From assembly GCA_043392685.1 (NCBI GenBank), contig JBHZGM010000027.1: a stretch of DNA of 64,000 nucleotides, one strand, 5' to 3'. Origin of the DNA: Metapseudomonas sp043392685 (GTDB lineage Bacteria > Pseudomonadota > Gammaproteobacteria > Pseudomonadales > Pseudomonadaceae). Both the position numbers and the translations under genes were made by a program. The notes beneath the pieces were generated by a model. It did not search any database. It was given only the letters and a program-made list of their open reading frames with translations, and was not told the origin of the DNA. Of this stretch, positions 23,734-35,421 are shown one piece after another. Position 1 is the stretch's first letter. Each line of letters starts with the position of its first letter.

Positions 23734-25149
23734 CTAGCGGACGCTGGGGCCGATGAAGCGGCTGTCAGCGTCGGTCGTGATGCTTGGGTCATCCGCGCTG
23801 TGGACACGGAAGAGGATCTTGTTGGTGCTGGATGGCAGCTGGTCCGGCTCGATGGATAGCTCCACCGGTACCGAAAGCACTTCGCCAGCGTCGGCGCGCA
23901 CTTCGCGCTTGCCTTCGTAGACCAGGCCGTCGAGGCCTTCGGCGTCGATGACGAAGGTCTGGTCCGCCTGGGACTTGTTCATGATTTTCAGGGTGTAGAC
24001 GTTCTCGATCCGGCCCTGCTCGTTTTCGCGGAACAGCACGCGGTCCTTGATCACGTCCAGTTCCACCAGGGAGCGGCTGGCCACGGCGTAAGCGAAGAGG
24101 CTGATCATGGCGACGAGGGCGATAGCGTAACCGATCAGGCGCGGGCGCAGCAGTTGGGTTGTCTGGCCGTTGAGGTTGTGCTCGGTGGTGTAGCTGATCA
24201 GGCCCTTCGGATAGTTCATTTTCTCCATGATGCTGTCGCAGGCGTCGATGCAGGCGGCGCAACCGATGCATTCGATCTGCAGGCCGTCACGGATGTCGAT
24301 GCCGGTGGGGCAGACCTGGACGCACATGGTGCAGTCGATGCAGTCGCCGAGGCCCTGGGCCTTGTAGTCGACGCCTTTCTTGCGCGGACCGCGGGACTCG
24401 CCGCGGCGCGGGTCGTAGGAGACGATCAGGGTGTCCTTGTCGAACATCACGCTCTGGAAGCGGGCATAGGGGCACATGTAGATGCACACCTGCTCGCGCA
24501 GCCAGCCGGCGTTGCCGTAGGTCGCCAGGGTGAAGAAACCGACCCAGAAGTAGGCCCAGCCACTGGCGTTGCCGGTGAAGAAATCGATGACCAGCTCGCG
24601 GATCGGGGTGAAATAGCCGACGAAGGTCATGCCGGTGGCGAAGCCGATCAGCAGCCAGAGGCCATGCTTGGCGGACTTGCGCAGGATCTTCTGGCCGCTC
24701 ATGGGGGCCTTGTCGAGTTTCATGCGCTGGTTGCGGTCACCCTCGGTGACTTTTTCGCACCACATGAAGATCCAGGTCCAGACGCTCTGCGGGCAGGTGT
24801 AGCCGCACCAGACGCGACCAGCGAATACGGTGATGAAGAACAGGCCGAAGGCGCAGATGATCAGCAGCCAGGAGAGCAGGACGAAATCCTGGGGCCAGAA
24901 GGTAGCGCCGAAGATGTAGAACTTGCGCTCGGGGAGGTTCCACCAGACGGCCTGGCGATCGCTCCAGTTGAGCCAGACGGTGCCGAAATAAAGCAGGAAG
25001 AGGAAGGCGCCGCCGGTCATCCGCAGGTTGCGGAACAGGCCGGTGAAGGCTCGGGTGTAGATTTTTTCGCGGCTGGCGTACAGGTCGGTGGATGCACCGC
25101 CCTTGGCAGGGGGAGGGGTGACGTTCTTGACGGGAATCTGTTCGCTCAT
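23734..25149 (-). CDS. ccoG: cbb3 assembly ferredoxin-type protein CcoG
   Basis: A 471-residue membrane protein with several helices. Two [4Fe-4S] sites are visible as CIDCTMCVQVCP and CIGCAACIDACD. The upstream Cys block CGYTCPQSVWTW is typical of the RdxA/FixG/CcoG family. A C-terminal Ig-like periplasmic domain begins at about 350. The family is linked to Cu(II) reduction for cbb3 assembly. MSEQIPV (25149) is preferred to MRTMSEQ (25158), which has no ribosome binding site. First gene of ccoGHIS; the gap to ccoP1 is 138 bases. Confidence 0.95.
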   Translation of the reverse strand: MSEQIPVKNVTPPPAKGGASTDLYASREKIYTRAFTGLFRNLRMTGGAFLFLLYFGTVWLNWSDRQAVWWNLPERKFYIFGATFWPQDFVLLSWLLIICAFGLFFITVFAGRVWCGYTCPQSVWTWIFMWCEKVTEGDRNQRMKLDKAPMSGQKILRKSAKHGLWLLIGFATGMTFVGYFTPIRELVIDFFTGNASGWAYFWVGFFTLATYGNAGWLREQVCIYMCPYARFQSVMFDKDTLIVSYDPRRGESRGPRKKGVDYKAQGLGDCIDCTMCVQVCPTGIDIRDGLQIECIGCAACIDACDSIMEKMNYPKGLISYTTEHNLNGQTTQLLRPRLIGYAIALVAMISLFAYAVASRSLVELDVIKDRVLFRENEQGRIENVYTLKIMNKSQADQTFVIDAEGLDGLVYEGKREVRADAGEVLSVPVELSIEPDQLPSSTNKILFRVHSADDPSITTDADSRFIGPSVR

Positions 25150-25240
25150 CGTTCTCATACCACGGCGGTTTCAGGTGCTCTGACCAGTACGGTGCCGGTC
25201 GAGTCTCTCTAGTCCGCTATATATGGTACGCCTGATAGCG

Positions 25241-25277
25241 GCCTGCCATGTGCGACAGTGCGTCGCGCATGGCAGGC
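25241..25277 (-). terminator. Hairpin after ccoP1
   Basis: GCCTGCCATG pairs perfectly with CATGGCAGGC across 17 bases, immediately downstream of the ccoP1 stop on the minus strand. There is no strong U-run, so it may be a partial terminator or an mRNA end-stabiliser rather than a full stop before ccoG. Confidence 0.5.
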
Positions 25278-25287
25278 GGGGAGGGTA

Positions 25288-26262
25288 TTACTTGGCTGCA
25301 GTTTCTGCAGCAGGTTTCTGCGACAGGCTGTAAACGTAGGCAGCCAGCAGGTGCACCTTGTCGTTGCCGAGGACTTGCTCCTGCGCAGGCATGGTGCCTT
25401 GGCGACCGTAGCGGATGGTCTGTTGCAGCTGGGCGTAGCTGCTGCCGTAGATGAAGGCGTTCGGGTGGGTCAGGTCCGGAGCGCCCATGGCCGGAGTGCC
25501 CTTGGCTTCCGCACCGTGGCAAGCCACGCAGTTGGCAGCGAAGATGGCCTTGCCAGCTTCCGGATCGGCCTTCACGTCCTTCGGCAGCTCGCGACCGTGC
25601 AGGGTCACGCGCAGGAAAGCGGCAACGTCGCGTACGCCCTGGTCGCCGATGACTTCGCCCCAGGCCGGCATCACGCCCTGGCGGCCACCCATGATGGTGG
25701 TCTTGATGGTGGCGGCTTCGCCACCCCAGCGCCAGTCGTGGTCGGTCAGGTTCGGGAAGCCGTAGGCACCCTTGGCGTCGGAGCCGTGGCACACAGAGCA
25801 GTAGGACGCGAACATGCGGCCGCCCATTTTCAGGGCTTTCGGATCCTGGGCCACTTCCTCGATCGGCATGGCGGCGTACTTGGCGAAGATCGGACCGTAT
25901 TCCTTATCGGCCTTGTCCATCTCCTTTTCCCACTGGTGTACGCCGGTCCAGCCGCCTTCGCCGTTGGCGAACGGCTTGCCATCGGCCACTTCGTTGTAGC
26001 CGGGGAAAATGCCCTTCCAGTTGCCCAGGCCCGGGTACATGACCAGGTAGCCGGCGGCGAAGATCAGGGTGCCGACGAACAGCATGAACCACCACTTGGG
26101 CAGCGGGTTGTCATATTCCTCGATGCCGTCGAAGGCATGGCCGAGAGTTTCTTCGGTGCTTTCCTGACGCTGGCCCTTGCGGGTGGCGAAGATCAGCCAG
26201 GTCAGTGCCAGCAGGGTGAAGATGGTGAGCAGGGTTACGTACCAGCTCCAGAACGAAGTCAT
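25288..26262 (-). CDS. ccoP1: cbb3-1 oxidase dihaem cytochrome c subunit CcoP
   Basis: A 324-residue dihaem subunit, full length. It starts MTSFWSWYVTLLTIFTLLALTW (first membrane helix), with a second helix near residue 60. Two haem c sites are visible, CSVCHGSDAKG and CVACHGAEAKG. It passes electrons to CcoO/CcoN. Its start overlaps the ccoQ1 stop (ATGA). It is the last gene of the first ccoNOQP operon, which lacks a visible Anr box and so is probably the constitutively expressed isoform. Confidence 0.97.
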   Translation of the reverse strand: MTSFWSWYVTLLTIFTLLALTWLIFATRKGQRQESTEETLGHAFDGIEEYDNPLPKWWFMLFVGTLIFAAGYLVMYPGLGNWKGIFPGYNEVADGKPFANGEGGWTGVHQWEKEMDKADKEYGPIFAKYAAMPIEEVAQDPKALKMGGRMFASYCSVCHGSDAKGAYGFPNLTDHDWRWGGEAATIKTTIMGGRQGVMPAWGEVIGDQGVRDVAAFLRVTLHGRELPKDVKADPEAGKAIFAANCVACHGAEAKGTPAMGAPDLTHPNAFIYGSSYAQLQQTIRYGRQGTMPAQEQVLGNDKVHLLAAYVYSLSQKPAAETAAK

Positions 26263-26447
26263 TCTTTGTTACTCCTAGAAGCTTGCTCGTCGCGCTTGGA
26301 GGATTTGGGCGGCTCATCCGCGAAGGGCAGGTTGGCCGCTTCGTCGAAGCTGCTTTTGCGCTTGCTGCTATAGGCCCAGAGCACCAAGCCGATGAAGGCG
26401 ACGAAAACGATGAAGGTGCCTATGCCGCGGAGAGTCCCGATGTCCAT
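26259..26447 (-). CDS. ccoQ1: cbb3-1 oxidase subunit CcoQ
   Basis: A 62-residue protein with one membrane helix (IGTFIVFVAFIGLVLWAYSS) followed by the CcoQ hallmark FDEAANLPFADE and a charged tail. It stabilises the complex, especially in the presence of oxygen. It lies six bases after ccoO1 and overlaps ccoP1. Confidence 0.95.
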   Translation of the reverse strand: MDIGTLRGIGTFIVFVAFIGLVLWAYSSKRKSSFDEAANLPFADEPPKSSKRDEQASRSNKE

Positions 26448-26453
26448 CTTGCG

Positions 26454-27064
26454 TTACCGTTTGTTCTTGATAGCGGTGCCCAGACCTTGCAGGTATGCCA
26501 CGACGGCATCCATCTCGGTCTTGCCTTTGACTGCTGCCTTGGCGCCGGCGATGTCTTCGTCGGTGTAGGGCACGCCCAGCTTGCGCAGAGCTTCCATCTT
26601 GTCGGCGGTGTGCTTGCCGTCGAGCTTGTTCTCGACCAACCAGGGGTAGGACGGCATCTTCGATTCCGGCACTACGTTGCGCGGGTTGTAGAGGTGCGCA
26701 CGGTGCCAGTCGTCGGAGTAACGGCCGCCAACGCGGGCCAGGTCCGGACCGGTACGCTTGGAGCCCCACAGGAAGGGGTGATCCCAGACGCTCTCGCCAG
26801 CGACGGAGTAGTGGCCGTAACGCTCGGTTTCGGCACGGAACGGACGGACCATCTGCGAGTGGCAGCCGACGCAGCCTTCGCGGATGTAGATGTCGCGGCC
26901 TTCCAGTTCCAGCGCGGTGCGCGGCTTCATGCCTTCGACCGGGGTGTTGGTCACGTCCTGGAAGAACAGCGGAACGATCTGCACCAGGCCACCGATGCTC
27001 ACGGCGATCACCATGAACAGGGCCAGCAGGCCGATGTTCTTCTCGACTAATTCGTGTTGCTTCA

Positions 27065-27065
<1 letters not shown>
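26454..27065 (-). CDS. ccoO1: cbb3-1 oxidase monohaem cytochrome c subunit CcoO
   Basis: A 203-residue protein with an N-terminal membrane anchor (LLALFMVIAVSIGGLVQIVPLFF) and one haem c site, EGCVGCHSQM. The axial Met is probably in ESKMPSYPWL. Its ATG shares a base with the TAA stop of ccoN1. Large blocks are DNA-identical or nearly so to ccoO2. Confidence 0.97.
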
Positions 27066-28504
<1,439 letters not shown>

Positions 28505-28782
28505 GCTAGGGGTTCCACGGTTAATGGAGTTTTTTGGGGACAAAAAATCGGCGGCAAGTATGGAGAAAGAGGGTAGCCATTGCAACGACACAAGCCGACA
28601 CAATCCAGGCTGGGAAGCCCACTGGACAAGGATTTGCGGCTGTGCTGGCGGCTCTCTTCGGTGTGCCGTCGAAGCCTGATGTGCTCGCGTGAGAGGAAGG
28701 ATCGCCTTGGAGTTGTAACAGGTGGCGACTGGAATGCAGCTTAGCCCATGTCAAAGCGAGGAGGGTGCAGCTGGTCGGAGAG

Positions 28783-28805
28783 GTGCGACACTGGGTCGCA
28801 CTATA
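28783..28805 (-). promoter_or_regulatory. Palindrome next to a possible ccoN1 -10 element
   Basis: GTGCGAC-ACTGG-GTCGCAC is a perfect seven-base inverted repeat at 28783-28801. On the minus strand it abuts TATAGT (28805-28800), a good -10 hexamer, though no good -35 lies 17 bases before it. It could be an operator at the ccoN1 promoter; a leader of about 290 bases would follow. Confidence 0.35.
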
Positions 28806-28838
28806 TAAAAGGAGGGGTGGACACTTCCCTGTGTCCTG

Positions 28839-28858
28839 GGCACCCGGCTCAGGGTGCC
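28839..28858. terminator. GC-rich hairpin downstream of ccoP2
   Basis: GGCACCC and GGGTGCC flank a six-base loop. On the plus strand ATTTT follows. On the minus strand, where the cco2 operon ends about 80 bases before, there is no U-run. It is a possible weak terminator for the cco2 transcript. Confidence 0.35.
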
Positions 28859-28940
28859 ATTTTGCGCAGCTTGCAGTTCGGCTCGAGAGCCTGGCTGCCT
28901 CGTTGGAGCTGCGCGTCCCTGCGCCGCTCCGACTTCGGGG

Positions 28941-29876
28941 TTATTTGATGGCCAGCTCCTGCTCCTTGCGGGAGAGGTTGTAGATATACGCAGCCAGGAC
29001 GTGGACCTTGTCCTGACCCAGGTATTCCAGCTGGGCCGGCATCTGGCCGTTGCGGCCGTGACGGATGGTCTGCTGCAACTGGGCAAGGCTGGAACCGTAG
29101 ATCCACCCGGCTGGATGGGTCAGGTCCGGAGCGCCCATGGCAGCCATGCCCTTGCCTTCGGCACCGTGACAGGCAACGCAGGTGGTGGCGAACAGCGACT
29201 TGCCGGCTTCCACATCCGCCTTGGTGTCTTCCGGCAGCTTCAGGCCGGCCAGGTCCTGGCGTACATAAGCGGCGACGTTTTTCACACCGGCATCACCCAG
29301 CACGTCACCCCAGGCAGGCATGGCAGCCATCCGGCCGTGAAGGATGGTGGTCTTGATGGTTTCCGGTTCTCCGCCCCAACGCCAGTTGCTGTCGGCGAGG
29401 TTGGGGAAGCCCAGGGCACCCTTGGCGTCCGAGCCATGGCAGATGGAGCAGTAGGTGGCGAACAGGCGGCCACCCATTTTCATGGCCTGCGGGTCCTGGG
29501 CCACTTCTTCGATGGACATGGCAGAGTAGCGGGCGAAGATCGGGCCGTACTGCTGGTCCGCCTTGCTGACTTCGCGCTGCCACTGGGATTCCTGGGTCCA
29601 GCCGTCGGCATAGCCGGGGAAGACGCCTTTCCAGTTGCCCAGGCCGGGGTAGAGCACCAGATAACCCGCAGCGAAGACCAGGGTGCCGATGAACAGCCAG
29701 AACCACCATTTGGGCAGCGGGTTGTCATATTCCTCGATGCCGTCGAAGGAATGACCCATGGTCTGGTCGGTGGTGCCTTTCGACTCGCCACGGCGGGTGG
29801 CGAAGATCAGCCAGGTCAGTGCCAGCAGGGTGAAGATGGTGAGCAGGGAGATGTACCAGCTCCAGAATGTGGTCAT
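28941..29876 (-). CDS. ccoP2: cbb3-2 oxidase dihaem cytochrome c subunit CcoP
   Basis: A 311-residue paralogue of ccoP1 (start MTTFWSWYISLL) with haem sites CSICHGSDAKG and CVACHGAEGKG. It is 13 residues shorter than CcoP1, mainly in the segment after the second membrane helix. It ends the Anr-controlled second operon; its start overlaps ccoQ2 (ATGA). Confidence 0.97.
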   Translation of the reverse strand: MTTFWSWYISLLTIFTLLALTWLIFATRRGESKGTTDQTMGHSFDGIEEYDNPLPKWWFWLFIGTLVFAAGYLVLYPGLGNWKGVFPGYADGWTQESQWQREVSKADQQYGPIFARYSAMSIEEVAQDPQAMKMGGRLFATYCSICHGSDAKGALGFPNLADSNWRWGGEPETIKTTILHGRMAAMPAWGDVLGDAGVKNVAAYVRQDLAGLKLPEDTKADVEAGKSLFATTCVACHGAEGKGMAAMGAPDLTHPAGWIYGSSLAQLQQTIRHGRNGQMPAQLEYLGQDKVHVLAAYIYNLSRKEQELAIK

Positions 29877-30040
29877 GCGCGGTTGCTCCTAGATTCGTTC
29901 CGGTCGTCATCGGCGAAGGGCAGATTCGCCGCTTCGTCGAAGCCCGCCTTGCGCTTGCCGCTGTAGGCCCAGCAGATCACTCCGAGGGTGGCGATCAGCA
30001 CCAGCAGGGTGCCGAGGCCACGCAGGGTTCCGATGTCCAT
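29873..30040 (-). CDS. ccoQ2: cbb3-2 oxidase subunit CcoQ
   Basis: A 55-residue protein found by reading the gap between ccoO2 and ccoP2. It starts MDIGTLRGLGTLLVLIATLG (membrane helix), continues CWAYSGKRKAGFDEAANLPFADDD, and ends SRSNRA. The hallmark FDEAANLPFAD is identical to CcoQ1. It lies three bases after ccoO2 and its stop overlaps the ccoP2 start. Shorter tail than CcoQ1. Confidence 0.95.
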   Translation of the reverse strand: MDIGTLRGLGTLLVLIATLGVICWAYSGKRKAGFDEAANLPFADDDRNESRSNRA

Positions 30041-30043
30041 GGC

Positions 30044-30654
30044 CTACCTCTTGTTCTTCAGGCTGGTGCCCAGCACCTGCAGGTAGGCGACCAGGGCATC
30101 CATCTCGCTCTTGCCCTTGACGGCGGCCTGGGCGCCCGCGACGTCCTCCTCGGTGTAGGGCACGCCGAGGGTCTGCATGGCGCGGATCTTCGCGGCGGTG
30201 TCCTTGCCGTCCAGGGTGTTCTCCACCAGCCAGGGGTAGGCGGGCATCTTCGACTCCGGCACTACGTTGCGCGGGTTGTAGAGGTGCGCACGGTGCCAGT
30301 CGTCGGAGTAGCGGCCGCCAACGCGGGCCAGATCCGGACCGGTACGCTTGGAGCCCCACAGGAAGGGGTGATCCCAGACGCTCTCGCCAGCGACCGAGTA
30401 GTGGCCGTAACGCTCGGTTTCGGCGCGGAACGGACGGATCATCTGCGAGTGGCAGCCGACGCAGCCTTCGCGGATGTAGATGTCGCGACCTTCCAGTTGC
30501 AGGGCGGTATAGGGCTTCATGCCGTCGACCGGGTTGTTGGTCACGTCCTGGAAGAACAGCGGCACGATCTGCACCAGGCCGCCGATGCTCACGGCCAGGA
30601 TCATGAACAACGCCAGGAGGCCGACGTTCTTCTCGAGTTTCTCGTGCTGTTTCA

Positions 30655-30655
<1 letters not shown>
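30044..30655 (-). CDS. ccoO2: cbb3-2 oxidase monohaem cytochrome c subunit CcoO
   Basis: A 203-residue protein with an N-terminal membrane anchor and one haem c site, EGCVGCHSQMIRPF. It differs from CcoO1 mainly in the first 50 and last 60 residues; the central part is almost identical in DNA sequence. Its ATG overlaps the ccoN2 stop (ATGA). Confidence 0.97.
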
Positions 30656-32091
<1,436 letters not shown>

Positions 32092-32158
32092 GTTATGGGC
32101 TTCCGTCCACGGTTTTTGAATTGCGCGGCAAGCATGGTGAAAGCCCATTTGGCGGCTA

Positions 32159-32172
32159 TTGATCTGGATCAA
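32159..32172. promoter_or_regulatory. Anr/FNR box upstream of ccoN2
   Basis: TTGATCTGGATCAA matches TTGAT-N4-ATCAA perfectly. It sits in the divergent region, 68 bases from the ccoN2 start and 28 bases from the hydrolase start at 32200. The spacing suits activation of ccoN2; on the hydrolase side it would overlap the core promoter. Confidence 0.92.
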
Positions 32173-32199
32173 GCGCCTACTATCGACGGAGAAGTCTGA

Positions 32200-32817
32200 A
32201 TGCTGCTGTGGAACAGGCCTGTAGGCCCTGCTTCGTACACCCTCATCCTCGCTCATGGCGCAGGTGCGCCGATGGATAGCCCATTCATGGATGACATAGC
32301 GCAAAGGCTTGCCGCACGCGGCATTGCGGTGGCTCGCTTCGAGTTTCCCTACATGGCCGCCCGGCGGGAGGATGGACGTCGCCGTCCACCCAATCCCCAG
32401 GCCCGGTTGCTGGAGTGCTGGCGGGAGGTATATGCCCTTGTGCGACAGCAGGTCGCAGGGCCTCTGGCCATCGGTGGCAAGTCCATGGGCGGGCGCATGG
32501 CCAGCCTGCTGGCCGACGAACTGGGGGCCGATGCGCTGGTCTGCCTGGGATATCCCTTCCACGCCGTGGGCAAGGCGGACAAGCCCCGGGTCGCTCACCT
32601 GGCGGACCTGAAGACTCCGACCCTGATCGTCCAGGGCGAGCGCGATGCCATGGGGGATCGCCTGACAGTGGCGGGCTACAGCCTGTCGGATGCGATTCGC
32701 GTGCAATGGCTGGTGGCGGGGGATCACGACCTCAAGCCGCTAAAGGCGTCGGGCTTCAGCCATGAACAGCATCTGGATGAGGCGGCGGACTCGGTGGCCG
32801 CGTTTCTGGCGGGATGA
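32200..32817 (+). CDS. Small alpha/beta hydrolase (KANL3/Tex30-like)
   Basis: A 205-residue cytosolic protein of the alpha/beta hydrolase fold. An early ILAHGAGAPMDSPFM segment forms the oxyanion region. The nucleophile elbow is GGKSMGGRMA (Ser near residue 90). The acid is probably in QGERDAMGD and the His in AGDHDLKP. Substrate unknown. Divergent from ccoN2 and convergent with kynR. Confidence 0.88.
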   Translation: MLLWNRPVGPASYTLILAHGAGAPMDSPFMDDIAQRLAARGIAVARFEFPYMAARREDGRRRPPNPQARLLECWREVYALVRQQVAGPLAIGGKSMGGRMASLLADELGADALVCLGYPFHAVGKADKPRVAHLADLKTPTLIVQGERDAMGDRLTVAGYSLSDAIRVQWLVAGDHDLKPLKASGFSHEQHLDEAADSVAAFLAG

Positions 32818-32825
32818 CGCCCCGG

Positions 32826-33302
32826 CTACTTGCGGGCGACTAGCAGATCCAGCACGCCACCACCGTCCTTGATGGTCTGCAGGATGATCTCGGAGCGGAT
32901 ATCGGTGACGCCATTGGCACGGTTCAACCGGTTCACGATGAAGTCCGAGAACTGCTTGAGGTTGCGCACCTGCACCCGCAGTACGTAGTTGCTGTGGCCG
33001 GTGACGATGTAGGCGGCTATCACTTCGGGCCAGCCCTGCACTTTCTGGACGAAGCGCTCGTGCCAGCCTTCCTCGTCCTGGCGCATGGAAACGTGGACCA
33101 GGGCTTCCAGCTCGACTCCCAGGCGCTCGGCATCCAGTACCGGGCGATAACCGCGGATGATGCCTTCATCTTCGAGGTTGCGCAGTCGGCGCAGGCAGGC
33201 CGACGGCGAAAGCGCGACCTTTTCTGCCAGTTCCTGATTGCTGATACGCCCGTTCTGCTGCAGGCAGAGCAGAATGCGCAGGTCGGTGTTATCCAGGTTC
33301 AA
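32826..33302 (-). CDS. kynR: Lrp/AsnC-type regulator of kynurenine catabolism
   Basis: A 158-residue regulator: an N-terminal helix-turn-helix (ISNQELAEKVALSPSACLRRLRNL) and a C-terminal ligand-binding RAM domain (SDFIVNRLNRANGVTDIRS). It is divergent from kynB across an AT-rich gap, the arrangement of KynR in P. aeruginosa, which activates kynBU in response to kynurenine. The name rests on that context. Confidence 0.88.
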   Translation of the reverse strand: MNLDNTDLRILLCLQQNGRISNQELAEKVALSPSACLRRLRNLEDEGIIRGYRPVLDAERLGVELEALVHVSMRQDEEGWHERFVQKVQGWPEVIAAYIVTGHSNYVLRVQVRNLKQFSDFIVNRLNRANGVTDIRSEIILQTIKDGGGVLDLLVARK

Positions 33303-33324
33303 TTGAAGATTATTCTCTTGTTAT

Positions 33325-33346
33325 GCGTATATTTAGAATTATATGC
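33325..33346. promoter_or_regulatory. Candidate KynR operator between kynR and kynB
   Basis: GCGTATA and TATATGC form an imperfect inverted repeat (6 of 7) separated by eight bases in an AT-rich stretch that contrasts with the surrounding GC-rich DNA. It lies about 23 bases before the kynR start and 89 before kynB. Confidence 0.4.
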
Positions 33347-33434
33347 GAATGGATTGAGATAACACCGCAAAGATAACACGAAAATTCGATAGGCCTTGCA
33401 GCATGATTTTCCTCGCTTGAAGAGGAGGATGAAC

Positions 33435-34073
33435 ATGCACGACGGCAAGGTCCTATGGGACATCAGCCCGCCGCTGAACAGCAGTACCCCCACCTGGCCG
33501 GGTGACACGCCTTTCCAGGAGGAGCGCTGCTGGCAGATCGACGACCACTGTCCGGTCAATGTCGGGCGCATAACCCTGTCGCCTCACACCGGCGCCCACG
33601 CCGATGCACCGCTGCACTACGACGCAGCGGGCGCGGCCATTGGTGCTGTCGAGCTCGAGCCCTATCTCGGGCCTTGCCGGGTCATTCATTGCGTGGATGC
33701 CGGGCCGTACGTTCTGCCCGTGCAATTGGCTTCGCATCTTGACGGGGTGCCACCACGAGTACTGATCCGCACTTGGCGGCAGGCGCCGGATGTCTGGCCG
33801 AAGTGCTTCGCCGCCATCCACCCCGACAGCATCGAGCTCCTGGCCCATCACGGCGTAATGCTGGTGGGCACCGACACGCCCTCCCTGGACCCACAGGACA
33901 GCAAGAGCCTCGATGCCCACCACGCTGTGGCGCGCCACCGCATGGCCATCCTCGAAGGCCTGATGCTGGATGAGGTTCCGCCCGGCGATTACGAGCTGAT
34001 CGCCCTCCCGCTCAAGTTCACCCATCTCGACGCCAGCCCGGTTCGTGCCGTGCTGCGTCGTCACGCGAATTAG
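33435..34073 (+). CDS. kynB: Kynurenine formamidase
   Basis: A 212-residue metal-dependent cyclase/formamidase that hydrolyses N-formylkynurenine to kynurenine. The metal-binding motif SPHTGAHADAPLHY (about residues 45-58) is characteristic. The start is ATG 33435, not 33429, because AGGAGG ends six bases before 33435 and would abut 33429. kynU follows after nine bases, so the two form an operon. Confidence 0.95.
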   Translation: MHDGKVLWDISPPLNSSTPTWPGDTPFQEERCWQIDDHCPVNVGRITLSPHTGAHADAPLHYDAAGAAIGAVELEPYLGPCRVIHCVDAGPYVLPVQLASHLDGVPPRVLIRTWRQAPDVWPKCFAAIHPDSIELLAHHGVMLVGTDTPSLDPQDSKSLDAHHAVARHRMAILEGLMLDEVPPGDYELIALPLKFTHLDASPVRAVLRRHAN

Positions 34074-34082
34074 GAAACGACC

Positions 34083-35333
34083 ATGACAACAAGAGAAGAC
34101 TGCCTAGCCCTCGATGCCCGTGATCCGCTGGCCGCATTGCGTGAGGATTTCGCCCTGCCCGAGGGGGTGATCTACCTCGACGGAAACTCCCTGGGTGCCC
34201 GCCCGAAGGCGGCGCTGGATCGCGCCCGCCAGGTAGTGACGGACGAGTGGGGCGAGGGCCTGATCGGCAGTTGGAACAGCGCCGGCTGGCGTGGTCTGCC
34301 CGAGCGTCTGGGCAACAAGCTGGCCCCCCTGATCGGTGCCGGAAAAGACGAAGTGGTGATCACCGATACCACTTCCATCAACCTCTTCAAGGTGCTGGTA
34401 GCCGCCCTGCGGGTTCAGGCCGACCGCGACCCGTCGCGCAAGGTGATCGTCTCCGAGACCAGCAACTTCCCAACCGATATCTATATGGCCGAAGGCCTGG
34501 CCGACATGCTGCAACAGGGCTACAGCCTGCGTCTCGTGGATCGCCCGGAAGACCTGCCGGCGGCGATCGGCAACGACACCGCCGTGGTGATGATCACCCA
34601 GGTGAACTACAAGACCGGCTACCTGCACGACATGGCCGCGCTCACCGCACTGGCCCACGAATGCGGCGCGCTGACCATCTGGGACCTCTGCCACTCGGCC
34701 GGCGCGGTGCCAGTGGACCTCAAGGCCGCAGACGCAGACTACGCCATCGGCTGCACCTACAAGTACCTGAACGGCGGCCCCGGATCACCAGCCTTCGTCT
34801 GGGTTTCTCCGGCGCTGAGGGAACTTGTCTGGCAGCCCCTGTCCGGCTGGTGGGGGCATGCTCGACAGTTCGGCATGGAGCCCCGTTACGAGCCGGCACC
34901 CGGTATCGGCCGCTACCTCTGCGGTACCCAGCCCGTCACGTCCCTGGCCCTGGTCGAGTGCGGTCTGGATAGCTTCGCCAAGACCGATATGGCTGCCTTG
35001 AGGAAAAAGTCTCTGGCCCTGACCGACCTCTTCATCGAGCTCGTCCGGGCACGCTGCGCGGAGCATCCACTGACCCTGGTGACACCGCTGGAACATGCCC
35101 GTCGGGGCAGCCATGTGAGCTTCGAGCACCCTGAAGGCTACGCGGTCATCCAGGCGCTGATCGACCGGGGCGTCATCGGCGACTACCGCGAACCGCGAAT
35201 CATGCGTTTTGGCTTCACGCCGCTCTACACCCGCTTCGTCGATGTCTGGGACGCCGCAGAAACCCTCGGCGAGGTGCTCGACAGCGGAGTCTGGCGCGAA
35301 GAGCGCTTCATGACCCGCAAGCAGGTGACCTGA
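34083..35333 (+). CDS. kynU: Kynureninase
   Basis: A 416-residue PLP enzyme that cleaves kynurenine to anthranilate and alanine. YLDGNSLGARP at the N-terminus, TDTTSINLFKVL for PLP contacts, WDLCHSAGAVPVDL and the Schiff-base Lys in GCTYKYLNGGPGSPAF are all present. Full length. With kynB it feeds tryptophan carbon into anthranilate; kynA is not in the window. Confidence 0.97.
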   Translation: MTTREDCLALDARDPLAALREDFALPEGVIYLDGNSLGARPKAALDRARQVVTDEWGEGLIGSWNSAGWRGLPERLGNKLAPLIGAGKDEVVITDTTSINLFKVLVAALRVQADRDPSRKVIVSETSNFPTDIYMAEGLADMLQQGYSLRLVDRPEDLPAAIGNDTAVVMITQVNYKTGYLHDMAALTALAHECGALTIWDLCHSAGAVPVDLKAADADYAIGCTYKYLNGGPGSPAFVWVSPALRELVWQPLSGWWGHARQFGMEPRYEPAPGIGRYLCGTQPVTSLALVECGLDSFAKTDMAALRKKSLALTDLFIELVRARCAEHPLTLVTPLEHARRGSHVSFEHPEGYAVIQALIDRGVIGDYREPRIMRFGFTPLYTRFVDVWDAAETLGEVLDSGVWREERFMTRKQVT

Positions 35334-35358
35334 GCCCCGAACCACAAGCCCTTGCCCA

Positions 35359-35384
35359 GGGCGCCATCTCCCGGGATGGCGCCC
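35359..35384 (+). terminator. Hairpin between kynU and the porin gene
   Basis: A perfect ten-base stem, roughly GGGCGCCATC / GATGGCGCCC, with a six-base loop. There is no T-run after it, so it probably reduces rather than stops read-through from kynBU into the porin and permease genes. Confidence 0.45.
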
Positions 35385-35421
35385 AGCCTCGACCCGATAA
35401 ACACAACAAGAGGTTGAATAC

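Larger units (their letters stand above)
28505..28940. other. Intergenic region between ccoP2 and ccoN1
   Basis: This stretch of 436 bases carries no convincing gene. It must hold the ccoN1 promoter and the end of the ccoP2 transcript. Two inverted repeats (28783-28801 and 28839-28858) are listed separately. The best Anr-like match, TTAGC-CCAT-GTCAA near 28741-28754, deviates at three of ten positions. Confidence 0.6.

Noticed and set aside
28741..28754. Anr-box-like TTAGC-CCAT-GTCAA upstream of ccoN1
   Set aside because: Three mismatches in ten conserved positions, two of them in one half-site; too weak beside the two perfect boxes.
28801..28810. Plus-strand TATATAAAA motif
   Set aside because: It resembles a TATA box only by composition; no plus-strand gene follows. 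Its minus-strand part is mentioned as a weak -10 element.
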